A stretch of 64,000 bases of DNA from JAXMAR01 sp046350295 (GCA_046350295.1 JAXMAR010000027.1:38411-102410); one strand, 5' to 3'; positions 36,076-44,156 are shown, counted from the stretch's first letter. The notes: generated by a model not told the origin, from the sequence alone. Translations and numbers: made by a program.

Positions 36076-36606
36076 TTACCGACCTCTGATCCCATGATAC
36101 TCGAGCGGGAATTCGTAGTCCTTGCGGAGCGGATGCCCGTCCCAATCTTCCGACAAGAGAATCCGCCTTAGATCCGGATGACCGATGAAGTCCACGCCGA
36201 CCAGATCGTAAACCTCGCGCTCGTGCCAGTCCGCCGATTGCCACAACCCCGTCAATGTCGGTAGTTCGGGCAAGGAGCCGACCTTGCCGTCTTTCCAGCG
36301 CGGCAGGATCACCTTGAGCGTGAAGCGATGTCGGTGCGTGAAGCTTTGGAAATGGTAGACGACCTCGATGTGGGGCTCGAAGCCCGCCTTGGGCGCCTTC
36401 TTGGGGTCCGGCTCCAGGTAGTCGACGCCGCTGATGTTGTGCAGGAACTCGAAGCGGAGTTGCGGCGCATTGCGTAGATACGTGCAGACCTCGACCAGGT
36501 CGGCGGCGTCGACGACGACGTAAGGATCGATCGTGTCCGCCTTCTTGTCCTTGATGCGGGCGCCGAACTGGGCTTCGAGGACGTTGATGATTTCAGCTGG
36601 CGTCAT
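36076..36606 (-). CDS. nuoC: NADH-quinone oxidoreductase subunit C
   Basis: 176 residues (MTPAEIINVLEAQFGARIKDKKAD..). The 30-kDa subunit signature is visible: FTLKVILPRW, LTGLWQSADWHEREVYDLVGVDFIGHPDLRRILLSEDWDGHPLRKDYEFPLEYHGIRG. It belongs to the hydrophilic arm of complex I. It lies 26 bp upstream of the antitoxin start on the minus strand and 180 bp after nuoB; the gap holds a large palindrome. Confidence 0.95.
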   Translation of the reverse strand: MTPAEIINVLEAQFGARIKDKKADTIDPYVVVDAADLVEVCTYLRNAPQLRFEFLHNISGVDYLEPDPKKAPKAGFEPHIEVVYHFQSFTHRHRFTLKVILPRWKDGKVGSLPELPTLTGLWQSADWHEREVYDLVGVDFIGHPDLRRILLSEDWDGHPLRKDYEFPLEYHGIRGR

Positions 36607-36672
36607 GGGTCGTCGATATGCCGTCGGTTGGGATAGGGGTCACGTCCGCCCGGATTCTGCGAATCGGGGCTA

Positions 36673-36772
36673 AGAGGCTGTTTCAAAACGGGGACTGTCC
36701 CTCTCGTTTTGTCAGATTACCCAGTTTTCCGGGCGATGGTAAAGGGACAGTCCCCGTTTTGAAACAGCCTCT
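36673..36772. repeat. 100-bp palindromic element with core GGGGACTGTCCC, copy 1
   Basis: Almost perfect ~30-bp arms: AGAGGCTGTTTCAAAACGGG... from 36673 and its complement ...CCCGTTTTGAAACAGCCTCT to 36772, with a central ~40-nt loop. The element lies in the 180-bp gap between nuoB and nuoC, inside the predicted operon, and could form a strong mRNA hairpin. A near-identical copy is at 52176-52273 and shorter relatives are at 56224-56308 and 42583-42609. Confidence 0.9.
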
Positions 36773-36786
36773 AAACGAAGATCGAT

Positions 36787-37401
36787 TTACGCCTTGGCGG
36801 GCGCCGCCTTTTCCTTGTTCGCCTTCGCCCACTCGTTCGCCTTCTGGGGCGTCTCCAGTTCCGGCGGGAGCAGGACGTAGCCGGTGCGGGCCGGAATCGG
36901 AATCTCGACCGGCTGCCCCTTGGTCAGGCTGCGCATGCCGCGAACCTTGTCCTGGATGCGCATCAGGCCTTCGAGCAGCGCCTCCGGGCGCGGCGGGCAG
37001 CCGGGGACATAAACGTCCACCGGCACCACGAGATCGACGCCTTTGACGACGTTGTAGCCGTACTTGTAATACGGCCCCCCGCCGCAGGTGCAGGCGCCCA
37101 TGGCGATGACGAACTTGGGATCGGGCATCTGGTTGTAAAGACGGCGCACGCGGCTCGCCATCTTGTAGTTCACCGTGCCGGCAACGATCATCAGGTCCGC
37201 CTGGCGCGGCGTGGCGCGAAAGGCGCCGGCGCCGAAGCGGTCGATGTCGTAGCGCGAGGCGCCGGTCGCCATCATCTCGATGGCGCAACAGGCCAGGCCG
37301 AACGTCATGGGCCACATGCTCGACTCGCGAGCCCAGTTGATGGCCTGCTCGAGCGTTGTCGTCAGGACGCTCTCTTCAAAACGGCCTTCGAGCCAACCCA
37401 T
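36787..37401 (-). CDS. nuoB: NADH-quinone oxidoreductase subunit B
   Basis: 204 residues (MGWLEGRFEESVLTTTLEQAINWARESSMWPMTFGLACCAIEMMATG). The N2 cluster ligands are visible: the CC in LACCAIE, a Cys in MGACTCGGGPYY and one in VYVPGCPPRPEALLEG. It is the quinone-site iron-sulfur subunit of complex I. A Lys/Ala-rich tail (ANEWAKANKEKAAPAKA) extends beyond the usual end. It lies 57 bp after nuoA. Confidence 0.97.
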   Translation of the reverse strand: MGWLEGRFEESVLTTTLEQAINWARESSMWPMTFGLACCAIEMMATGASRYDIDRFGAGAFRATPRQADLMIVAGTVNYKMASRVRRLYNQMPDPKFVIAMGACTCGGGPYYKYGYNVVKGVDLVVPVDVYVPGCPPRPEALLEGLMRIQDKVRGMRSLTKGQPVEIPIPARTGYVLLPPELETPQKANEWAKANKEKAAPAKA

Positions 37402-37458
37402 GCTGATCTCCTGCCAGGAATCCGATTGGTGTCACGGCTTTTCTTCGGGGTAAACGGC

Positions 37459-38055
37459 TTAAACGGTGGCGGGCGTTCGTGTGGCCGCCGCGGGCGGAGC
37501 TTCGACCTCGGGCGGATACGGCAATTCCGAAAGCCCCGTCATGACCGGCGGGGAATGGGAGGTCGAGCGCACCCAATCGATGTCGCCGCGCCTCCACAGG
37601 TAGGCGAAGCCCATCAGGAGAACGCCGAAGAAGACGCCGATGTCGACCATCGACAGCCAGGCGAAGGAGTGGGCCGCGTCCGGCTCGACAGTGAACAGTG
37701 GCTCGTCATCGGGCATGTGCGGCAGCCCGCGCGGATTGAATGGGGCCGACTTCGCCGCCCGCACTTCGGGCTCCATCGGGCGCGACAGGTCATTCGATTG
37801 ACCGAAGACGACGGCCCAGGGGAAGAAGAACGCCACCTCCACGTCGAAGATGACGAACAACAGTGCGACGACGTAGTAGCGCAGGTCGAACTGGATCCAG
37901 GCGCTGCCGACGGTCGGCTCGCCGCACTCGTAGATCGTCAGCTTGTCGTCCTCGGGCTTGGCGGGACGGATCAGCTTGCCGATCATCAGATGGATGAACA
38001 GGAAGAACGTGCCGACCGCGAGGAAGATGAGCAGGACGAAGACAAGGAGGGTCAT
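37459..38055 (-). CDS. nuoA: NADH-quinone oxidoreductase subunit A, with insertion
   Basis: 198 residues, longer than the usual 115-145. The first part is typical: YECGEPTVGSAWIQFDLRYYVVALLFVIFDVEVAFFFPWAVVF (with the YECG and FDVE motifs). Then ~45 polar residues (GQSNDLSRPMEPEVRAAKSAPFNP...) precede the third helix (SFAWLSMVDIGVFFGVLLMGFAYLWRRG), and a Pro-rich tail follows. Three membrane segments are retained. It forms part of the proton-pumping arm. Sits 65 bp after nuoI. Confidence 0.95.
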   Translation of the reverse strand: MTLLVFVLLIFLAVGTFFLFIHLMIGKLIRPAKPEDDKLTIYECGEPTVGSAWIQFDLRYYVVALLFVIFDVEVAFFFPWAVVFGQSNDLSRPMEPEVRAAKSAPFNPRGLPHMPDDEPLFTVEPDAAHSFAWLSMVDIGVFFGVLLMGFAYLWRRGDIDWVRSTSHSPPVMTGLSELPYPPEVEAPPAAATRTPATV

Positions 38056-38120
38056 GGACGGTTTCCGAAATTCGTTGAGCCTCGGTTCGCAGAACCGAGG
38101 CGGTCGTCATCCCTGGGCCA

Positions 38121-38711
38121 TCACGGTTTCGATTCCGCCGCCGGCGCCGGCGCCGGAGCGGCCGGCGCCGCGGGCTTGGGGGCGGCCGGCTCGGGTTTCT
38201 TGGTCCAGACCGGCTCGGTCACCAGCTTGCTCGCGGCAATCGCCAGCGGGTTCAAGGAGGCCTGGCCCCAAGCGGTCTCCAGCGGCAGCTTGGCGAAGTC
38301 GACGATGCAGCTGTCCCGACTATAGGCGCTCTGGTCGTAGGTCGAGCCCATGAAGATGCAGTCGACCGGGCACGGGTCGACGCACAGGGCGCAGAACATG
38401 CACTTGGTGTAGTCGATCTTGAAGCCGGTGACCTTGAAGCCCTTGAGCGGCGGCGTGGCCTTTTCCTTCTCGATGTAGATGCAATCGACCGGGCAGGCGC
38501 GGGCGCACTTGTCGCAGCCGATGCACGTCGTCAGGTCGAAGCGGTGGAAGCCGCGGTAGCGGGGCTTCACCGGCACGGGCAATTCGGGATACTCGAAATG
38601 CTGCGTGAACGCCTTGCGCTTGTAGGTCTGGAGGAAGTACCAGAGCGTCACCCACATCCCCTGGGCCACCGTGGAGATGGCGGTGACGACATTGTGCATC
38701 CAGGTCCGCAT
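38121..38711 (-). CDS. nuoI: NADH-quinone oxidoreductase subunit I
   Basis: 196 residues from ATG complement 38709-38711 (MRTWMHNVVTAISTVAQGMWVTLWYFL). Two 4Fe-4S ferredoxin motifs carry the N6a/N6b clusters: CIGCDKCARACPVDCIYIEK and CMFCALCVDPCPVDCIFM. A Pro/Ala-rich tail follows. It precedes nuoA, which departs from the usual order where nuoI follows nuoH. A TATAAT box lies about 40 nt upstream, so this is probably the first gene of the operon. Confidence 0.97.
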   Translation of the reverse strand: MRTWMHNVVTAISTVAQGMWVTLWYFLQTYKRKAFTQHFEYPELPVPVKPRYRGFHRFDLTTCIGCDKCARACPVDCIYIEKEKATPPLKGFKVTGFKIDYTKCMFCALCVDPCPVDCIFMGSTYDQSAYSRDSCIVDFAKLPLETAWGQASLNPLAIAASKLVTEPVWTKKPEPAAPKPAAPAAPAPAPAAESKP

Positions 38712-38748
38712 GAAAGGCTCGCCTTGGGAAGACAGAAGGACACGGGGC

Positions 38749-38760
38749 TCATTATAGCGG
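38749..38760 (-). promoter_or_regulatory. Candidate -10 box of the nuo operon
   Basis: On the minus strand TATAAT (complement of 38751-38756) followed by GAGCCCC lies about 40 nt upstream of the nuoI ATG. No good -35 box is seen at the matching distance. The same string TATAATGxGCCCC occurs upstream of the WD40 gene (39991-39996), which makes it a plausible local promoter type. Confidence 0.4.
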
Positions 38761-38858
38761 CCCCCCCAGCGACGGGGAGAGCGCCGCTCGCCGCTCTTCT
38801 TTGGCGCCGTCCCCAGGATCAACACCGAACCGTGGTTCAGGGCCGAGCCCTTTCCCGG

Positions 38859-39842
38859 CTACTTTTGCTCGATCCTGCCCACGTCCCAGATCATCACCCG
38901 CGCGTCGCGAGCCCCAGAATAGAGAGTCGCTCCGTCGGGGCTGAATACAAGCGCCTCAATATTCAGCGCGTGGCCTTTCAAGATTGCCAGCTTGTCGCCG
39001 GTCCGCAGGTCCCAGAGGTGGATCGTGCTCGCGTCGGCGCAGGCCAGGCGTTTGCTCGCCGGGTCGAAAGCGACGGCACGCACATCCGCCGGGTGCTTGA
39101 GAGTGAGGCGCGGCTTGTGTGTCTCGACGTCCCACACGCGGACGAAGCCTTCGGGGTTGCCGCCGACAGCGGCGAACAGCTTGCCATCTTTGCTGAATGT
39201 CATCGCGCTCCGCGGGTTGGGCCAGTCCTTGATCGGCGCTTTCGGCCGGCGCGCCTCGACGTCCCACATCTGGATCTCATCGGCCAAGGCCCCCGGCGCC
39301 GCCGCAAGCAGTTTGCCATCCGGCGAAAGCGCCGCGAAATCGAGGCGGCGCACCTTCCCGCGAAATGTCCCTTTCTCCTCGAGCGAAGCCGTGTCGATGA
39401 TCTTCACGTCCCCCTCCTGGCCGCCCGTAATCAGCGTCTTGTTGTCCGGCAAAAACGCCAGAAAAACGATTTTCTTGTGCGGCCGCAGACCATCGAGCTT
39501 GTTGCGCGGTTTTGCGGTCGCCACGTCCCACACGACGATGCTATTCTCGGCGCCGACCGAAGCCGCGATTTTTCCATCGGCCGTCATCGCCACGTGGAAG
39601 ACATGCTGACTATGCGGATCGTGGACGGCGCGTTCCTTCATCTTCGCCACGTCCCAAAAGATCACTCGAGGACTGCGCATGGTCCCGGCCAGCAATGTTT
39701 TGCCGTCTGGGGTGAGAGCCAGGGACGAGACCATGCAACTGGTGTGATGTAGCAAGGCGTCCTTGGGCTCGAGCTCCACCTGGGCGCGGGCCGCGGAAGC
39801 CGGGAGCAAGCATGCCAGGGCGACAAGGAGAGCTTTGCGCAT
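38859..39842 (-). CDS. Exported WD40-repeat protein
   Basis: 327 residues with signal peptide MRKALLVALACLLPASAARAQ. Seven-ish WD-type blades follow: LTPDGKTLLAG..VIFWDV, TADGKIAASVGAENSIVVWDV, LPDNKTLITGGQEGDVKIID, SPDGKLLAAAP..IQMWDV, SKDGKLFAAVGGNPEGFVRVWDV, ..HLWDLRTGDKLAILKGHA and SPDGATLYSGARDARVMIWDV. WD40 propellers are protein-binding platforms. No ligand is indicated. A TATAAT-type promoter lies ~150 bp upstream. Confidence 0.9.
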   Translation of the reverse strand: MRKALLVALACLLPASAARAQVELEPKDALLHHTSCMVSSLALTPDGKTLLAGTMRSPRVIFWDVAKMKERAVHDPHSQHVFHVAMTADGKIAASVGAENSIVVWDVATAKPRNKLDGLRPHKKIVFLAFLPDNKTLITGGQEGDVKIIDTASLEEKGTFRGKVRRLDFAALSPDGKLLAAAPGALADEIQMWDVEARRPKAPIKDWPNPRSAMTFSKDGKLFAAVGGNPEGFVRVWDVETHKPRLTLKHPADVRAVAFDPASKRLACADASTIHLWDLRTGDKLAILKGHALNIEALVFSPDGATLYSGARDARVMIWDVGRIEQK

Positions 39843-39988
39843 GAGATTCCCGCTTCAAAAACGAAGGACAGCCTGTAACAAGATGTCGCGACCGACAAGC
39901 GTCTGTCAATAAACGGACCGGATCGATCTGGAGTTTCAGATCTTCTACTCGTCGACTGTCTCCCGACCTTGCGGTCGAGACAAGGGGC

Positions 39989-39996
39989 GCATTATA
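39989..39996 (-). promoter_or_regulatory. Candidate -10 box upstream of the WD40 gene
   Basis: Complement of 39991-39996 reads TATAAT, followed by GCGCCCC as in the nuo candidate. It is ~150 nt upstream of the WD40 start and no clear -35 box is visible. Low confidence. Confidence 0.3.
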
Positions 39997-40044
39997 GACG
40001 CTGTCGACCGCGGCGGGGAGGGCCGGAGCTTGCGCAAATCGGCG

Positions 40045-41682
40045 TCAACGCTTGCGTCCAAAGAGCAGCAAAGTCAAGTCATCCTGCGTCTCCTCCGCCT
40101 GGGCGAAGCCGAGCGCGGCGGCGCGGATGCGGTCCGCCATCTCGGCGAGCGGCAGTTCGGGTGGCAACGCGGCGAGCGTCTCCTTCAGCCGGTCGACGCC
40201 GAACTGTTCACGCCGGGCCGGCTCGCGCGCTTCGGTCAGGCCATCCGTGTAGAAGACGAGGCGATCACCCGGGGCAAGGCGCAGCCTGAACTCGCTCAGG
40301 TGCAGGTTCGATTGATCGAAGCCGAGCAGCCGGCCCGGCTTGAGGGGGACGGCCTCGATGCCGCCGTCCGCCTTGACAAGGAGCGGGGGCGGATGCCCGG
40401 CGGTCGCGAGGATCACTTCGCCGCTGCCCGGTTCGTAGACGCCGTGGCACAGCGTGACGAACATGCAGGAGGGGTTGTCGTCGGCGAGGGCGTCGTTGAG
40501 ACGCGCGAGGATGTGCGTCGGGCTGCCGGGATCGCGAGCGATGTGGCGGATGAGCGTGCGCGTCATGACCATGAACAGCGCCGCCGGGATGCCCTTGCCC
40601 GAGACGTCGCCGATGAAAAACGCCAGCTGGCCGCCGGGGAGGCGGAAATAGTCATACAGGTCGCCCGCGACTTGTCGCGCTGGGTAGAGCCGGCCGAGGA
40701 TCTCGAAATCGGCGTCGGGAAAGTTCTCCAACTCGTGCGGCAGGAAGCCCTCCTGGATGTCGCGTGCCAGGGCCAGTTCCCGGTGCAGCCGTTCCTCTTT
40801 GAGGCGCTGCGCTTGCAGGGCGAGGTTTTCCAGAACGACGGCGACCTGAATCGCGATGGCGGTGAGGAGGTGCAGATCGTCGACCTTGAAGCTCTGCCCC
40901 TTGCGGAAGCGCTCGACCTGGAGCACGCCGAGACGCTTGCCTTCCGGGTTGATCATCGGCACACACAGGACCGAATGAAGACCGAGGGCTGTCAACGTCT
41001 GGCTCGATTGGAAGCGTGCGTCTTCTTGCACGTCCTCGCTCCACAGGGCCATCCCCTCTTCCAGGGCGCGGTTGACGACGGTGCGGCTATAGGGGAGCAG
41101 GTTGTTCTCATGGCCCGTCCGGCCGCGCTGGGCGCGCAGCACCAGCTTGTCGTGCTCCGTGAAGATGACGAGGGCCCGGTCCGCTTGCGGAAAGAGCCGC
41201 ATCACCTGCTCGAGAAGCCGGTCGAGCAGCGGATCGAGGTCGAGGGTTCGGCCAAGGTTCTGTGCGATCTCCAGGACGACTTGCAGCTTGGTCGCGGGAT
41301 CCTGGCCATAAAGGCTGGCGCTGATCGTCTGCGCGCTGACCTTCTCGCGGACGATCATCGGCGGATCAGCGCTTGGGGCGGAAAGACGCGGCGCGAACAC
41401 ATAGGGGCCGATCTGAACCTGGTCGCGGTCGCTGATGGGGGTGGGGACGTGGGGTTCGAGGCGGACGCCGTTGAGGAAGGTGCCGTTGCTGCTCCCCAGA
41501 TCCTCGATGAGGATTTGACCGTCGCGGCTGAGGAAGCGCGCGTGCTGGCGGCTGACCGCCTGGCCCGTCAGGCAGATATCCGACTCATACAGGCGGCCTA
41601 CGACGGTCTGGGCGCCGAGCGGATAGCGGCGGCCGACCTCGGGACCTTGCAGGATCAAAAGCATGGCCATACGGGCGGCCAT
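40045..41682 (-). CDS. FHA-GAF-PP2C (SpoIIE-like) serine phosphatase
   Basis: 545 residues from ATG complement 41680-41682 (a second ATG at 41670 is possible). The N-terminal FHA domain shows VGRLYESDICL and QAVSRQHARFLSRDGQILIEDLGSSNGTFLNG. A GAF domain follows (LEIAQNLGRTLDLDPLLDRLLEQV to VLQVERF). A coiled-coil linker (LKEERLHRELALARDIQEGFLP) precedes the PP2C phosphatase with GDLYDYFRLPGGQLAFFIGDVSGKGIPAALFM and YTDGLTEAR. Such proteins dephosphorylate anti-anti-sigma or other Ser/Thr-phosphorylated partners. It is divergent from the DUF3467 gene. The window does not hold a partner kinase or STAS protein. Confidence 0.9.
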   Translation of the reverse strand: MAARMAMLLILQGPEVGRRYPLGAQTVVGRLYESDICLTGQAVSRQHARFLSRDGQILIEDLGSSNGTFLNGVRLEPHVPTPISDRDQVQIGPYVFAPRLSAPSADPPMIVREKVSAQTISASLYGQDPATKLQVVLEIAQNLGRTLDLDPLLDRLLEQVMRLFPQADRALVIFTEHDKLVLRAQRGRTGHENNLLPYSRTVVNRALEEGMALWSEDVQEDARFQSSQTLTALGLHSVLCVPMINPEGKRLGVLQVERFRKGQSFKVDDLHLLTAIAIQVAVVLENLALQAQRLKEERLHRELALARDIQEGFLPHELENFPDADFEILGRLYPARQVAGDLYDYFRLPGGQLAFFIGDVSGKGIPAALFMVMTRTLIRHIARDPGSPTHILARLNDALADDNPSCMFVTLCHGVYEPGSGEVILATAGHPPPLLVKADGGIEAVPLKPGRLLGFDQSNLHLSEFRLRLAPGDRLVFYTDGLTEAREPARREQFGVDRLKETLAALPPELPLAEMADRIRAAALGFAQAEETQDDLTLLLFGRKR

Positions 41683-41845
41683 TGTACCATGCGAAACCGC
41701 GGCGCAAAGCCGCAGGTCGGCGTTCCGGACGGAAAAGTCTTCCACGCCCGGAAAGGAACCTGTCTCGGCCGACGAGATGCCGATTGACAAAGGCGCGTTC
41801 CCTCCGCAAGATAGTCGGAAACCCTATTCCACAACGGAGATGACC

Positions 41846-42190
41846 ATGTCCGAGCCCGCCAAGACGGAAGCCGCCCCGGCGACGCCCACTCAGTTTCCGA
41901 CCGACTCTTCCGCCCTGTCGACGGTCTATACGAACTTCTGCCGCGTCAGCGTTACCCCTGAGGAGCTGGTCCTGGATTTCGGCCTGAATTCGCAGATGGC
42001 GCCCAATCCGGCTGAGCCGATCAAGCTGACGCACCGCGTCGTCATGAACTTCTTCACGGCCAAGCGGCTGCTGCTGGCGCTCAACAACGTGGTCGCTCAA
42101 TACGAGAACAACTATGGCGCGCTGGAACTCGACTTCCAGAAGCGCATGCGTTTCGTCCCTCGTCCCGGCGCCCCCGCTCCCGGCAAGTAG
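41846..42190 (+). CDS. DUF3467-like small protein
   Basis: 114 residues from the second ATG of ATGACCATG; ACGGAG is 7 nt before it. The core YTNFCRVSVTPEELVLDFGLN, followed by LTHRVVMNFFTAKRLLLALNNVVAQYENNYGALE, matches the DUF3467 family. The family is of unknown function, often near Rid/GlnB-like or other regulatory genes. It is divergent from the FHA-GAF-PP2C phosphatase and 36 bp upstream of the small Cys-rich protein gene. Confidence 0.8.
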   Translation: MSEPAKTEAAPATPTQFPTDSSALSTVYTNFCRVSVTPEELVLDFGLNSQMAPNPAEPIKLTHRVVMNFFTAKRLLLALNNVVAQYENNYGALELDFQKRMRFVPRPGAPAPGK

Positions 42191-42226
42191 AACTCTATTG
42201 TGTCCTTAACTCTTGGAGGGTCCAAC

Positions 42227-42550
42227 ATGCGAGCCATTTTTGCAATCCTGGCCCTGGTCGGCGCCTGTTTCCTCGTGGGCGGCGGGACCGCCGGCGAGAA
42301 GGACAAGGAAGTCGTGCTCAAGGGCACGATCACCTGCGCCAAGTGCGACCTCGGCAAGACCGACGCTTGCGCCACGGTCATCGTCGTCAAGAAGGACAAG
42401 AAGGATATCGTGTACTACTTCGACCCCGCCGGGCACAAGAAGTACCACGGTCCGATCTGCACAGACGCCAAGGCGGGTACCGTCACCGGCGTCCTCAGTA
42501 AGGACGGCGACAAGATGATCGTGACCGTGAAGAAGGTTGACTTCAAGTAA
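42227..42550 (+). CDS. Small exported Cys-containing protein (DUF6370-like)
   Basis: 107 residues from ATG 42227, with TTGGAGGG 7 nt upstream. Signal peptide MRAIFAILALVGACFLVGGGTAGE. The mature part contains TITCAKCDLGKTDACATVIVVKKDKKDIVYYFDPAGHKKYHGPICTDAK, with CxxC and further Cys plus His that could bind a metal. Resembles the planctomycete DUF6370 type, by memory. Function unknown. Followed by a terminator with the GGGACTGTCCC core. Confidence 0.75.
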   Translation: MRAIFAILALVGACFLVGGGTAGEKDKEVVLKGTITCAKCDLGKTDACATVIVVKKDKKDIVYYFDPAGHKKYHGPICTDAKAGTVTGVLSKDGDKMIVTVKKVDFK

Positions 42551-42582
42551 TCTTCGCCGCCATCCCGGCCGCAATTTACACG

Positions 42583-42614
42583 AGGGACTGTCCCAACAGG
42601 GCAGTCCCTTTTTT
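42583..42614 (+). terminator. Terminator with the GGGACTG core
   Basis: Stem AGGGACTG (42583-42590) / CAGTCCCT (42602-42609), loop TCCCAACAGGG, followed by TTTTTCG. The arms share the core of the palindromic repeats at 36.7, 52.2 and 56.2 kb, so it may be a shortened relative acting as a terminator. Confidence 0.8.
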
Positions 42615-42627
42615 CGCGCCACACGAG

Positions 42628-42658
42628 CCGCAGCCGGCCGCAGCCGGCCGCAGCCGGC
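42628..42658. repeat. 10-bp tandem repeat, three copies
   Basis: CAGCCGGCCG occurs at 42631-42640 and 42641-42650, with a partial third copy. It lies just before the ribosome-binding region of the nicotinate phosphoribosyltransferase gene. Confidence 0.7.
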
Positions 42659-42680
42659 GCGAAGCACGAGAGCGACGCCC

Positions 42681-44156
42681 ATGAACGACGACCTCTTTGC
42701 CTCCAAACGCGCCGCGATGCGTGCGGAGTTCTTCGGAAAGTTCTTCCTGCTGGGCGGCTTCCCCGGCGGTACCGACACGTATAAACGCACGATGTGGGCC
42801 GCTGTGCCAGACGTCGCGCTCCTCCACGCCTGCTATTCCCTGGTCATGCGCCGGGGCCTACCCGAGACCGGCGCGAACGACCAGCTCATCATGGCCGGGC
42901 ACGAGGCGATGCTGGCGCAATGGTTTCATCGTCCTCTACGGCGGGGCGACATCCAGCTGGCCGAGGAATGGTTCTCGCGCCATGCGGCGGTGAAGGCGTA
43001 TCCGCTCGAGTTGTGGCGTTCGCTCCTCGAAACGCAGCCGGGCGACGATCTGTTTCTGCCCGTCGACATCCACGGCTTTCCCGGCGGCCAGACCTTCTTA
43101 CCCGGTGTCCCCTGCCTCGCCTTCGAGGGTCCGGGGGGCTTCATCTCGTATCTCGAGCCGGCGATGTGTCGTTACTTCGCTCCCGTCCTCTGGGCGACCA
43201 AGGGCCGGGTGATGAAGCAGGTGACGCCGCGCGACGCGGAGTTCGGGCTGCGCTCCGCGCCGGACGAGGCGCTGAATATCGTGCTGCTGCTGGCTCGCTA
43301 TGTCGGCGGCCGCGGTCGGCTTACCTCCAACGACAACGCGGAGTTTCTCTTCCCGGAATTGTTCCGCTCCATCGGCACCATTGGGCACGAGATGATGTGC
43401 GCGGCGCAAAGCTTCGACAAGCCGCTCGCCGCCGCGGAATACGAGATGATGGACCGCTTCGTCAGCGCCATGGGCAGCGCATCGCTCCTGTGCGATCTGG
43501 TGGACGCGGAGACAGTGGGCCTGGAAAACGCCCTCCGCGTGATGCAAAGCCATCCGGACAACGACAAGGTCGGCATCCGCGTCGACTCCGGCGACCTGGC
43601 GGGGCAGACAGTCCTTTACTACCGGAAGATGAGGGACGCGGGCTTGTGGCCGCGCACGATCGTGTTCGAGAACGAAGTGACGCCTGAGGTAATTCGCCAG
43701 GTTTACGACGCTTTCAAGCAGGCGACGGGGGAGGAGCCCGCGATGCTCTTCCCCGGGGCCGGCGGTTACTGGTGGCGCCTGGTGCTGCGCGACACCCTGG
43801 CGGCGGCGTTCAAGCGGACGGCGACGGGGCCGCATCCGAACGTCAAGTTCTCGAACGATCCCGGCAAGGAGTCGCTGGCCGGTTATCTGCGGGTGTTCGG
43901 TCAGGGGGACACGCTGCTGGTCGCGGAAGCGGGAGAACAGGTGGACGGAGAGCCGTTGTTCGTCCCGCTGGTGAAAGAGGGACGCGTGATCTATGACGAG
44001 GGCTTCGAGACGCAGGCCGATCGGGCGGACCGGACCTGGGGAAAGTATCGGCGCGTGGAGCTGTCCCCGCGCGTGACCGAATATCGGCGGCGTTTCCGAG
44101 AGATGCGGCGCGAGGAGATGGCGGCGGCTCGGGAGCGGTTGGGGAGTGGAGTCTAG
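42681..44156 (+). CDS. pncB: Nicotinate phosphoribosyltransferase
   Basis: 491 residues (MNDDLFASKRAAMRAEFFGKFFLLGGFPGGTDTYKRTMWAAVPDVALLHACYSLVM). Signatures of the NAPRTase family are visible: a C-terminal half with VGIRVDSGDLAGQTVLYYRKM, IVFENEVTPEVI and SNDPGKESLAGYLRVF. It makes nicotinate mononucleotide from nicotinate and PRPP in NAD salvage. An alternative is a nicotinamide-specific member, which cannot be excluded. Singleton gene. No adjacent NAD pathway genes. Confidence 0.85.
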   Translation: MNDDLFASKRAAMRAEFFGKFFLLGGFPGGTDTYKRTMWAAVPDVALLHACYSLVMRRGLPETGANDQLIMAGHEAMLAQWFHRPLRRGDIQLAEEWFSRHAAVKAYPLELWRSLLETQPGDDLFLPVDIHGFPGGQTFLPGVPCLAFEGPGGFISYLEPAMCRYFAPVLWATKGRVMKQVTPRDAEFGLRSAPDEALNIVLLLARYVGGRGRLTSNDNAEFLFPELFRSIGTIGHEMMCAAQSFDKPLAAAEYEMMDRFVSAMGSASLLCDLVDAETVGLENALRVMQSHPDNDKVGIRVDSGDLAGQTVLYYRKMRDAGLWPRTIVFENEVTPEVIRQVYDAFKQATGEEPAMLFPGAGGYWWRLVLRDTLAAAFKRTATGPHPNVKFSNDPGKESLAGYLRVFGQGDTLLVAEAGEQVDGEPLFVPLVKEGRVIYDEGFETQADRADRTWGKYRRVELSPRVTEYRRRFREMRREEMAAARERLGSGV

